This document shows, piece by piece, positions 40,201-47,732 of a stretch of 64,000 nucleotides of DNA. Positions within the stretch are counted from its first letter, which is position 1; every line of letters starts with the position of its first letter. The position numbers and the translations under genes were made by a program. This DNA is from Nocardioides furvisabuli (GTDB lineage: Bacteria; Actinomycetota; Actinomycetes; Propionibacteriales; Nocardioidaceae): NCBI RefSeq assembly GCF_021083185.1, contig NZ_JAIGQB010000005.1, positions 186,001 through 250,000 of the forward strand. Direction: 5' to 3'. A model generated the notes under the pieces. The model was given only the letters and a program-made list of their open reading frames with translations. It did not search any database and had not been told where the DNA came from.

Positions 40201-41492
40201 CGCCCGCCCCCTCCGCTTCCGGGTCCGGCGATGGGGCCGGGACGCGGGGCCCGGTCGCGCCAGCCCTCGGGGAGCATGTGGTCGAGCAGGTCGTCGACGG
40301 TGACCGCGCCGATCAGCCGGCCCTCGTCGTCCACGACGGGCGCGGCGACGAGGTTGTAGGTCGCCAGGTGGGCGGCCACCTCGTCCATCGTGGCGTCGGC
40401 GCGCAGCGGGTCCATGGAGTCGTCGAGGGCAGCGGCGACGAGCGTCGACGGGGGCTCGCGCAGCAGGCGCTGGATGTGGGCGGCCCCGAGCAGGCGACCG
40501 GTGGGCGTCTCGAGCGGCTGGCGGCAGATGTAGACGAGCGCCGCGAGCGACGGGGTCAGCTCGGGGTTGCGCACGTGGGCGAGGGCGTCGGCGATGGTGG
40601 CGTCGGGGGAGAGGATCACCGGCTCGGGCGTCATCATCGCGCCGGCGGTGTTGTCGGCGTACGACATGAGGCGCCGTACGTCCTCGGCCTCGTCGGGCTC
40701 CATCAGCCCGAGCAGGGTGGCCGCGGTCTCCGGGTTGAGGTCGGCGATGAGGTCGGCGGCGTCGTCGGCCGACATCTCCTCCAGCACGTCGGCCGCGCGT
40801 TCGGAGTCGAGGTGCTCGAGGATCTCGACCTGGTCCTCCTCCGGCAGCTCCTCCAGCACGTCGGCGAGGCGCTCGTCGTCGAGGGCCGCCACCACGGCCG
40901 TGCGCCGCTCTCGGGGGAGGTCGTGGATCATGTTGGCCGCGTCGGCGGGGCGCATGTCGTTGAGTGCAGCGATCAGGTGCGTCGCGCCCTGCGCCGGCTC
41001 GTGGCGGGTGAGTCCGGTGACGTCGCGCCACTCGGCGACGTGTGTCTGCCCGCGCCGGCGGAACCCCTTGCCGGGCTCCTGCACCGCCACGCGCGAGAGC
41101 ACCCAGTCACGGTTGCGGGCCTGCTCCATCGCCACGTCGAAGACGACGCCGGTGACGCCGGGCCCGCCGGAGGGATCCTTGATGGTGACCGTCCGGTCGA
41201 GCATCTGGCCCATCACGAGCGTCTCGGTCGAGCGCTGCTCGAAGCGGCGCATGTTGAGCAGCCCGGTGGTGTGCACCTGGCCGCTGTCGACGGCGGTGAT
41301 CCGGGTCATCGGGACGAAGATCCGGCGGCGGCCGAAGACCTCGGCGACCATGCCGAGGACGCGCGGCTGGCTCGTCTCGGTGCGGAGCGCGACGACCAGG
41401 TCGCGCACCTTGGCCACCTGGTCCCCCTGGGGGTCGAAGATCGGCAGCCCGACGAGCCGGGCCACGAAGACGCGGGTCGGGGTGGTGCTCAC
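40197..41492 (-). CDS. MgtE N-terminal domain plus CBS-pair protein without transport domain
   Basis: A 431-residue soluble protein. The first 150 residues contain a PRC-barrel-like region (GLPIFDPQGDQVAKVRDLVV). A superhelical MgtE-N domain follows, with its repeated pattern RLADVLEELPEEDQVEILEHL and ERAADVLEEMSADDAADLIADL, then a CBS pair (MMTPEPVILSPDATIADALAHV, APVVDDEGRLIGAVTVDDLLDHM). The five-helix channel domain of true MgtE magnesium transporters is missing, so it likely senses magnesium or nucleotides rather than transports. The DUF1003 partner overlaps its end. GTG 41492 has TACGGT 7 bases upstream. Confidence 0.88.
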   Translation of the reverse strand: MSTTPTRVFVARLVGLPIFDPQGDQVAKVRDLVVALRTETSQPRVLGMVAEVFGRRRIFVPMTRITAVDSGQVHTTGLLNMRRFEQRSTETLVMGQMLDRTVTIKDPSGGPGVTGVVFDVAMEQARNRDWVLSRVAVQEPGKGFRRRGQTHVAEWRDVTGLTRHEPAQGATHLIAALNDMRPADAANMIHDLPRERRTAVVAALDDERLADVLEELPEEDQVEILEHLDSERAADVLEEMSADDAADLIADLNPETAATLLGLMEPDEAEDVRRLMSYADNTAGAMMTPEPVILSPDATIADALAHVRNPELTPSLAALVYICRQPLETPTGRLLGAAHIQRLLREPPSTLVAAALDDSMDPLRADATMDEVAAHLATYNLVAAPVVDDEGRLIGAVTVDDLLDHMLPEGWRDRAPRPGPIAGPGSGGGGR

Positions 41493-41499
41493 GTGCGCA

Positions 41500-41505
41500 A
41501 CCGTA
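41500..41505 (-). promoter_or_regulatory. -10 box (TACGGT) of the MgtE-N/CBS gene
   Basis: On the minus strand TACGGT is 7 bases before GTG 41492, the leaderless spacing. Confidence 0.4.
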
Positions 41506-41570
41506 GCGTGCGCGGCGCTCGCGGAGTCAGGGCCACACCCGGTCCCAGGTGTTACCCTTTCATCGCTTTA

Positions 41571-41585
41571 GTCACTTCTGTCACA
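41571..41585. promoter_or_regulatory. Tandem GTCAC hexamers with 9-bp period (possible MtrA site)
   Basis: GTCACTTCT (41571-41579) is directly followed by GTCACA (41580-41585). The two hexamers repeat every 9 bases, as in reported MtrA sites and in the amidase upstream region of this window. It is 86 bases before ATG 41672. Confidence 0.4.
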
Positions 41586-41671
41586 TCGATCGGGGCCGGT
41601 CTGACGCGGTCAGTGGCCTGGTCGGTACACCTCGACGACGCCACTTCCCCGACGACTGTGAGGCTCCCAGC

Positions 41672-43549
41672 ATGTTCGGCACGACCGCTCACCAGCGCAC
41701 CACGCGCCCCGTACGACGCCTCTGCGCCGTTGCGCTGACGCTGGCCACCGGCCTCGTCCTCGGCCCGTCGACGCCCGCCTCGGCGACAGCAGTCTCCGAC
41801 GAGGCGGTCCAGACGACGCCCGCCACCTCGTTCCGCGTCGGCACCTTCAACGTCCTCGGCGCCGACCACACCGCTCCCGGAGGCAAGCGCAAGGGCTGGG
41901 ACTCCGGCGTCGTGCGCATGGACCGCGTGGTGAGCATTCTCGACGACCGCGACCTCGACGTGGTCGGCTTCCAGGAGTTCCAGCCGCCGCAGGCCGCCCG
42001 CTTCGCCGAGCTCAAGGGCGCCTCGTGGCAGACCTACCCGGGGCTCAACAACCCTGCCGGCCCCTCGGTCAACTCGATCGGGTGGGACGCCTCGGTCTGG
42101 CAGCTGCTCGAGGCCCGCACGCTGCCGATCCCCTACTTCGACGGCGTGCCCAGCCGGATGCCCGCCGTGCTGCTGCAGAACCAGGGCACCGGTCGTCGCG
42201 TGTGGTTCTTCAACACCCACAACCCCGCCGACGTGCGCGGCCCCGCCCAGCAGTGGCGTGACGCCGGTTTCGCGATGGAGGTCGCGCTGGCCAACGAGCT
42301 GCGCACCACCCACCCCGACGCGGCCTTCATCTCGCTCGGCGACAAGAACGACCGGGCGCGCTACTACTGCTCCGTCGCCCGGGGCGCCGACCTGTGGTCG
42401 GCCAGCGGTGGGTTCGTCGACGGCTCGACCTGCTCGGCCCCCACGAACGGCGCGATCGACTGGATCATGGGGTCCAAGGACGTCTTCTTCAACAGCTACA
42501 CCCGCTACTGGAACGACTACGTCGCGCGCACCAGCGACCACCCCCTCTACCACGCCAACGTCGTCGTGCCGGCGTCCGCGCCGCCGGTGATCGACCACGT
42601 CGTGGTCGTCGCGGTGCCGGGCCTGACCTCGACCGTCGTCAACGGCTTCGGGGCCGACCTCGCCGAGGTCGCTCGCCTGACCCAGAACGGCGCCTCGACC
42701 ACGAACGCGCGCACCGTCGTGGAGAACACCGGCCCGGACGCCAACCTGGTCTCGCTGCTGAGCGGACGACGGGTGTTCCCCAAGCGCGGCGGCCACGGCG
42801 TCGGCCAGAAGAAGGCGCTGCCGTCCACGGTGCACGCCTCGGCCGGGCAGTACGTCTCCAGCATCTTCGACCTCGCCCACAACACCTCCCGCCGCACGGC
42901 CTTCGTCTCCTCGCGTTCGCAGACCGAGCTGGTCCGCCGGAGCTGGAACCGCAAGTCGGGCGGCAAGGACCCCTACGGCAAGGACGACGGCACCGCCAAG
43001 ATCGACTCCTTCAAGGTCAAGCGCGACGACGCGGTCGCGGTCGCCTGGTGGCGGGAGAAGATCGCGCGCCGGGCCAGCCACCTCAGCGTGATCGAGCTCT
43101 CGGGGGTCGCGAAGGCCGGCCAGGCCGACGGCTACACCGGTCCGGCCTACCAGAAGGCGGTGCGCAAGACCTTCCAGCGCATCGCGGCCATCCGGCGCAG
43201 CATCGAGAAGCAGTCGGTGATGAACGGCACCACGCTTCTCGTCGTCACCGGCACGGGCGGCGCGCAGCGCACCAAGGGCTCGTCGACCGCGTGGAAGCAG
43301 AGCTACCGGGTGCCCATGTGGATCACCGGCCCCGGTGTGGCCCCCGGCAGTGACCTGTACGCCCTCAACCCGGCGCTCACCTCGCCCGGCAAGCAGCAGC
43401 CGGCCTACTCCGGGACCCAGCCCGTCCGCGTCGGCGACGTCGCCAACCTGGTGACCCGCTCGCTCGGCCTGCCGCCGGTGCCGGGGTCGACGATGGACCC
43501 CTACCAGCGGTTCTCCGCCTTCGACCCGTTGACGGTGCCGGGGTCCTGA
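41672..43549 (+). CDS. Secreted EEP-domain protein fused to a degenerate alkaline-phosphatase-like domain
   Basis: A 625-residue exported protein. A signal peptide (RRLCAVALTLATGLVLG, cleavage probably after PASATA) precedes an endonuclease/exonuclease/phosphatase domain (about 50-300) with FRVGTFNVLG, VVGFQEFQPPQ, NTHNPAD and a final SDHPLYHA. The usual GDFN metal motif reads SLGDKNDR here. A second domain (about 305-620) starts IDHVVVVAVPGL and continues NARTVVENTGPDANLVSLLSGR, LSVIELSGVAKAGQADGYTG and VVTGTGGAQR, the layout of type I phosphodiesterase/alkaline phosphatase proteins, but the nucleophile and metal residues appear replaced. Probably acts on phosphodiester bonds outside the cell. 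The next gene is an EEP paralogue. Confidence 0.8.
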   Translation: MFGTTAHQRTTRPVRRLCAVALTLATGLVLGPSTPASATAVSDEAVQTTPATSFRVGTFNVLGADHTAPGGKRKGWDSGVVRMDRVVSILDDRDLDVVGFQEFQPPQAARFAELKGASWQTYPGLNNPAGPSVNSIGWDASVWQLLEARTLPIPYFDGVPSRMPAVLLQNQGTGRRVWFFNTHNPADVRGPAQQWRDAGFAMEVALANELRTTHPDAAFISLGDKNDRARYYCSVARGADLWSASGGFVDGSTCSAPTNGAIDWIMGSKDVFFNSYTRYWNDYVARTSDHPLYHANVVVPASAPPVIDHVVVVAVPGLTSTVVNGFGADLAEVARLTQNGASTTNARTVVENTGPDANLVSLLSGRRVFPKRGGHGVGQKKALPSTVHASAGQYVSSIFDLAHNTSRRTAFVSSRSQTELVRRSWNRKSGGKDPYGKDDGTAKIDSFKVKRDDAVAVAWWREKIARRASHLSVIELSGVAKAGQADGYTGPAYQKAVRKTFQRIAAIRRSIEKQSVMNGTTLLVVTGTGGAQRTKGSSTAWKQSYRVPMWITGPGVAPGSDLYALNPALTSPGKQQPAYSGTQPVRVGDVANLVTRSLGLPPVPGSTMDPYQRFSAFDPLTVPGS

Positions 43550-43638
43550 TCGTCGGTTAGGCTGGCCTCACGAGCCGGTCCCGACCTGCGTCGAGGTCTG
43601 CCGCGAACCTCCGGCTCCCGTTCTCGCAGAAGGTGGCC

Positions 43639-44808
43639 GTGAAGCACAAGGATCCCTCCCCGAGCGCGCCCGGCCGCCCCCGGCCGCGCCCGCAGGTGTG
43701 GGCACCCGTGCTGGTGCTCGTGCTCGTCGCGGCCGTGGTGTGGGCCTCCTTCTTCTCCGGCCCCGGCCCGGTCGGACCCGCGGCCGACCCGGCGAGCTCG
43801 CAGACCGCCGACGTCCCGGGGGCCGCGTCCTCGGAGCCGGAGGCGGGGGAGGGCGGTGGCCGCTCCGACGACGAAGCCGGCGACGAAGCCGACGACGAAG
43901 CCGGCGACCGGGCCGACGACGGCGACCAGGCCGAGCCCGGCTCCGCCGACGGCGCCTCGGCCGAGGCCGCGCTCAACCGGTCGGTCAAGCGCTTCCGCGC
44001 CGCCCAGAGACGTCTGGCCAAGCGCGTGTCCGACCAGCTGGAGGCGCGCAGCCAGCCGGTGTCCTTCCGGGTCGCGAGCTTCAACGTGCTCGGCGACTCG
44101 CACACCGGTCCCGGGGGCAACAAGCCCGCCTCCTACCCCGACGCGGGCCCGCGCATGGACATGGCGATCTCGATGCTGCGCGGCAACGGCATCGACGTCG
44201 TGGGCTTCCAGGAGTTCGAGTCCACCCAGCACAACATGTTCACCGCCCGCGCCGGCGAGTACTCCCTCTACCCTGGACTCTCCTTGGGCACGAAGTCGGT
44301 GCGCTTCAACATCGCCTGGCGCTCCAGCATGTTCCGCCTCGTCGAGGCGCACACGCTGCCGATCCCGTACGCCGGCGGCAGCCGCATCGAGATGCCGGTG
44401 GTGCTGCTGGAGTCGACCACCACGGGGCGTCGCGCCTGGTTCGCCAACTTCCACAACCCCGCCGACACCCCCAAGCTCGGCAACAACGCCCGCTGGCGCT
44501 CGATGGCGGCCGGCATGGAGATCGCCCACCTGACGTCGCTGCACGCCGAGGACGGTTACCCCGTCATCGTGACCGGCGACTTCAACGAGCGCGCGGAGAT
44601 CTTCTGCCGCTTCACCGCCGGTGGGGTGTTCTCCTCGGCCTCCGGTGGCAGCACGGGTGGCGCCTGCGCGCCGCCGCCGAGCATGCAGGTGGACTGGGTC
44701 TTCGGATCCACCGGCGTCGCGTTCGACGGCTATGCCGTGTCCGACGCCGGGCGGGCCTCCGACCACGCCATGGTCCACGCCGGGGCCACGCTGACCGAGG
44801 TCCCGTGA
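43639..44808 (+). CDS. Membrane-anchored EEP-domain (endonuclease/exonuclease/phosphatase) protein
   Basis: A 389-residue protein with one N-terminal transmembrane segment (VLVLVLVAAVVWASFF, about 24-40), an acidic Asp/Glu/Ala repeat linker (DDEAGDEADDEAGDRADD) and an EEP domain (about 135-389). The domain has FRVASFNVLG, VVGFQEFEST, NFHNPAD, the intact metal motif VTGDFNERAEIFC and the last SDHAMVHA, so it looks catalytically complete, unlike the upstream paralogue. It is a probable extracytoplasmic phosphodiesterase or nuclease; the substrate is unknown. The start GTG 43639 follows AGAAGG by 5 bases; GTG 43633 is possible. A TAGGCT at about 43561 could be its -10. Confidence 0.82.
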   Translation: MKHKDPSPSAPGRPRPRPQVWAPVLVLVLVAAVVWASFFSGPGPVGPAADPASSQTADVPGAASSEPEAGEGGGRSDDEAGDEADDEAGDRADDGDQAEPGSADGASAEAALNRSVKRFRAAQRRLAKRVSDQLEARSQPVSFRVASFNVLGDSHTGPGGNKPASYPDAGPRMDMAISMLRGNGIDVVGFQEFESTQHNMFTARAGEYSLYPGLSLGTKSVRFNIAWRSSMFRLVEAHTLPIPYAGGSRIEMPVVLLESTTTGRRAWFANFHNPADTPKLGNNARWRSMAAGMEIAHLTSLHAEDGYPVIVTGDFNERAEIFCRFTAGGVFSSASGGSTGGACAPPPSMQVDWVFGSTGVAFDGYAVSDAGRASDHAMVHAGATLTEVP

Positions 44809-44824
44809 GGGGTCGCGGCCTCGA

Positions 44825-44830
44825 TATACT
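44825..44830 (+). promoter_or_regulatory. -10 box (TATACT) of the LicD-methyltransferase gene
   Basis: TATACT, close to consensus, lies 7 bases before GTG 44838 and sets that start in an otherwise open upstream frame. Confidence 0.6.
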
Positions 44831-44837
44831 CCGCCGC

Positions 44838-46403
44838 GTGAAGTCACTGGGCCAGCTGCGGCGTGCCGGCGCGCTGGACGTGCACCGCATCGACGACGAG
44901 GGGCTGCTCCTCGCGAGCCCCCGCGAGCAGCTGGTCGACGTCGCCTTCGACGGTCGGCGGATCTGGTCGTTCTGGCTGCACCGCGACGGCGAGCCCCACG
45001 ACGAGGGACACCTCGTGCGGTGGCCCAAGCCGCTGCGTCCCTACATCGACGGCACCACCGACCTCACCCTCACCGATCCCGGCAGCGGCGCGGTGCTCCA
45101 CGCCGCCACCGTCCACCTCGGCGAGAAGCAGGAGCGCATCGAGGTCGTCAGCCCGGCGGGTCGGCCGCTGGCCCTCGACAAGTCGCTCAAGCTGGTCGAG
45201 ACGTTCGACCTGCGCGACGCCGCCCACGTCGAACCGCTGCTCGACGCCATCGAGGAGGTGCTCGGCGCCCTGCGCGAGGTCGGGCTCGATGCCTTCCTGG
45301 CCTACGGCACGGCTTTGGGTGCGATCCGCGACGGTGGGCTGATCGGCCACGACAGCGACGCCGACCTCGGCTACGTCAGCACCTACGACCACCCGGTCGA
45401 CGTCATCCGCGAGTCCTTCCGGATCCAGCGTGCGCTCACCGACATGGGCTACCGCGTCACGCGCTACAGCGCCATCGCGCTCAAGGTGCACGTGCGCGAG
45501 AGCGACGGGCTCGACCGGGGCCTGGACGTCTTCGGCGGCTTCATGCGCGACGGCACCCTCTACCTCATGGGCGAGATCGCGGTCCCGTTCCGGCGTGACT
45601 GGATCCACCCCCTCGGCACCGCCTCGCTGGAGGGCCGCGAGTTCCCGGTCCCGGCCAACACCGACAAGTTCCTCACCGCGACCTACGGCCCCGGCTGGCG
45701 CGTCCCGGACCCGGCCTACAAGTTCACCACTCCCGCCAGCACGATCGAGCTCTTCAACGGCTGGTTCCGCGGGATGCGCACCGGCCGGGCGGGGTGGCAC
45801 GGCTACCACAAGCGCACCATCCACCAGCAGCCGTCGGTCTCGGCCGTCGCCCGCGAGGTCGCCGAGCGCCACCCCGACCTGGCGACGTACGTCGACATCG
45901 GCTGCGGCCGCGGCGCGGACGTGGCCTTCTTCGCCGACCGCGGCACCCGCGCCATCGGCCTGGACTTCCAGCCCTTCGCCTACGAGGCCGAGGCGCAGCG
46001 GCGCGCCGACGACCCGCGCGTGAGCTTCCAGCTCTTCAACCTCCTCGAGCTGCGCCACGTCCTCGCGGTGTCGGCGTGGGTCGCGCGGACGCCCGGCCCG
46101 CGTGCCGTGGGCTGCGTCCACGTCATCGAGCGGCTCGGGCACCGGGGGCGGCTCAACATGTTCCGCTCGGCGCGCATGATGCTCGCCGGCACGACCGGGG
46201 CGCTGCACCTGCAGTTCCTCAGCGACAAGGGCCGTGACGGCTACGCTCGACGTACGGGCGCGCGCAAGCCCCTCGACCCGGCGGTCGTGGCCGCCGAGGT
46301 GGCCGAGTCGGGCGGCCGGATCCTCCACGAGGTGCGTGAGCGCGTCTCGGCGGAGCCCGGGAGCTCGCAGGTGTGCCGCATGACCATCGACTGGAACGGG
46401 TGA
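44838..46403 (+). CDS. LicD-like nucleotidyltransferase fused to a SAM-dependent methyltransferase
   Basis: A 521-residue two-domain protein. Residues 1-130 are not recognised. The central domain (about 140-330) is LicD/fukutin-like: AYGTALGAIRDGGLIGH followed by DSDADLGY is the nucleotidyltransferase-fold active site that uses CDP-linked donors in the family. The C-terminal domain (about 345-521) has the class I methyltransferase motif YVDIGCGRGADVAFF and IGLDFQPFA. LicD enzymes put phosphocholine or similar groups on envelope glycans; a fused methyltransferase could modify that group or the sugar. The next gene starts 8 bases downstream, and sulfotransferase and PLD-like genes follow, so a glycan-decoration locus is likely. 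Confidence 0.78.
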   Translation: MKSLGQLRRAGALDVHRIDDEGLLLASPREQLVDVAFDGRRIWSFWLHRDGEPHDEGHLVRWPKPLRPYIDGTTDLTLTDPGSGAVLHAATVHLGEKQERIEVVSPAGRPLALDKSLKLVETFDLRDAAHVEPLLDAIEEVLGALREVGLDAFLAYGTALGAIRDGGLIGHDSDADLGYVSTYDHPVDVIRESFRIQRALTDMGYRVTRYSAIALKVHVRESDGLDRGLDVFGGFMRDGTLYLMGEIAVPFRRDWIHPLGTASLEGREFPVPANTDKFLTATYGPGWRVPDPAYKFTTPASTIELFNGWFRGMRTGRAGWHGYHKRTIHQQPSVSAVAREVAERHPDLATYVDIGCGRGADVAFFADRGTRAIGLDFQPFAYEAEAQRRADDPRVSFQLFNLLELRHVLAVSAWVARTPGPRAVGCVHVIERLGHRGRLNMFRSARMMLAGTTGALHLQFLSDKGRDGYARRTGARKPLDPAVVAAEVAESGGRILHEVRERVSAEPGSSQVCRMTIDWNG

Positions 46404-46411
46404 GGGAGCAG

Positions 46412-46624
46412 ATGTTCGGACTGAAGAACCGGCAGGGAGCCCACGGGGGTGACCTCGAGCGGCGCGTCGCCGCCCTCGAGGAGGCCGTGCAGGAGAACCG
46501 GGCGCTCAACGTGCGCCTCGCCGAGCTCACCGACGTCGTCTCCGAGCTCCTCCTCCCGGTCGCCGCCCGCGACGAGAAGAGGCTGGAGGAGCTGCTCGGG
46601 AAGTACCGCGGGGACTTCTCTTGA
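46412..46624 (+). CDS. DUF6752 small coiled-coil protein
   Basis: A 70-residue protein, mostly one long helix (LERRVAALEEAVQENRALNV, RLAELTDVVSELLLPVAARD) that looks like a coiled coil, matching the small DUF6752 family seen beside envelope-glycan genes in Nocardioides-type genomes. GGGAGCAG precedes ATG 46412. The sulfotransferase gene starts within its stop codon (TTGA), so the two are translated together, suggesting that it serves as a partner or membrane tether for the enzyme. Function unknown. Confidence 0.72.
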   Translation: MFGLKNRQGAHGGDLERRVAALEEAVQENRALNVRLAELTDVVSELLLPVAARDEKRLEELLGKYRGDFS

Positions 46625-47697
46625 GCCCAGGCCCGGGCGCCGGCCGTCCGCGCCGGGTCTTCCTGCACATCGGCCTGCCCAAGACCGGGACGACCTATCT
46701 CCAGCAGGTCGTCTGGGCCAACCGGGACCGGCTGCGGTCCGACGGCCTCCTCGTCCCCGGCTTCGGGCACCGCGAGCACCTCTGGGCCGCCCTCGACCTG
46801 CAGGAGCGCCCGCGGCTCGCCAAGCGGCACAAGAACGCGCCGGGCGCCTGGCAGCGGTTGGTCGACGAGGCCGCGTCGTACGACGGTGACGTGCTGCTGA
46901 CGCACGAGTTCCTCTGCGGCGCCAGTGCGGAGCAGGCCTCCCGCGCGGTCGCGGCCTTCCCCGGCGCCGAGGTCCACCTCGTCGTCACCGCCCGCGACGC
47001 CGCCAGCGTGGTCTCGGCCGGGTGGCAGGAATCGGTGAAGAACGGCAGCAGCGTGGGCCTGGACGACGTGATGGCCGGCAAGCCGGCCGGCGGGCCCGAG
47101 TTCAGCATGCGCACCTGGGACCTCGCCGGGGTGCTCGAGCGGTGGACCGCGGACCTGCCGGGAGAGCGGGTCCACGTGCTGATGATGCCGGGCCGCGGGC
47201 AGGCGCCCGACCTGCACTGGCGCCACTTCGCCCAGGTGCTGGGCCTGGACCCCGACGCCTACGACGTACCGGTCGAGTCGGTGAACCCGGCCCTGGGCAT
47301 CGTGCAGATCGAGACGCTGCGCCTGGTGAACCAGCACCTGCCGGCGTACTCCGCCCACGACCGCGGCGTGTGGATCCGCGGCTACCTCGCCGAGGACCTG
47401 CTCGCGCGGCAGCCGCGGGAGCGTGGCGGGCTGCCCGAGCACCACCGTGCCCGGTTCGACGAGCTGGACCGCGCCGCCGCGGAGCTGATTGCCACGCGGG
47501 CCTTCGACGTGCGAGGGGACCTCTCCTGCCTGGAGGTGGGGGAGCCTGGCGGGGCGGGGAAGGGCGCCGGTCGGGAGCCCGGGACCGTCACGGCCGACGA
47601 GCTGCTCGAATCGGCGGCCCGCCTGGTCGCTGATATCGTGGCCGACGTCCGCGCGAGCACGGGTGACGTGCCGCCGCGGTCCCGGGGGATTCACTGA
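46621..47697 (+). CDS. Sulfotransferase-family protein
   Basis: A 358-residue cytoplasmic enzyme-like protein. The 5'-phosphosulfate binding loop is VFLHIGLPKTGTTYLQ near the N-terminus, and the 3'-phosphate binding region is probably VHLVVTARDAASVVSAGW. These are the marks of PAPS-dependent sulfotransferases. The acceptor is likely a surface glycan or lipid because the preceding genes are a LicD-methyltransferase and a DUF6752 protein. TTG 46621 overlaps the upstream stop. A paralogue with the same motifs lies at 53035-54132. Confidence 0.8.
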   Translation: MSPGPGAGRPRRVFLHIGLPKTGTTYLQQVVWANRDRLRSDGLLVPGFGHREHLWAALDLQERPRLAKRHKNAPGAWQRLVDEAASYDGDVLLTHEFLCGASAEQASRAVAAFPGAEVHLVVTARDAASVVSAGWQESVKNGSSVGLDDVMAGKPAGGPEFSMRTWDLAGVLERWTADLPGERVHVLMMPGRGQAPDLHWRHFAQVLGLDPDAYDVPVESVNPALGIVQIETLRLVNQHLPAYSAHDRGVWIRGYLAEDLLARQPRERGGLPEHHRARFDELDRAAAELIATRAFDVRGDLSCLEVGEPGGAGKGAGREPGTVTADELLESAARLVADIVADVRASTGDVPPRSRGIH

Positions 47698-47700
47698 CCC

Positions 47701-47718
47701 GGGTGCCATGGGGCACCC
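47701..47718 (+). terminator. Perfect hairpin between the sulfotransferase and PLD-like genes
   Basis: GGGTGCC (47701-47707) pairs perfectly with GGCACCC (47712-47718) over a 4-base loop. It sits 3 bases after the stop and just before the GAGGGAG ribosome site of the next gene, so it could terminate or modulate read-through. No T-tract. Confidence 0.4.
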
Positions 47719-47732
47719 CGAGGGAGTTGTAC

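Noticed and set aside
43558..43575. DtxR/IdeR-type iron box around TTAGGCTGGCCTCA
   Set aside because: Only half of the palindrome fits and the TAGGCT part is better explained as a -10 box of the EEP gene.
43850..43935. Acidic Asp/Glu/Ala repeats in the second EEP protein as a separate domain
   Set aside because: Simple low-complexity spacer between the membrane helix and the EEP domain, from a 12-24 base DNA repeat.
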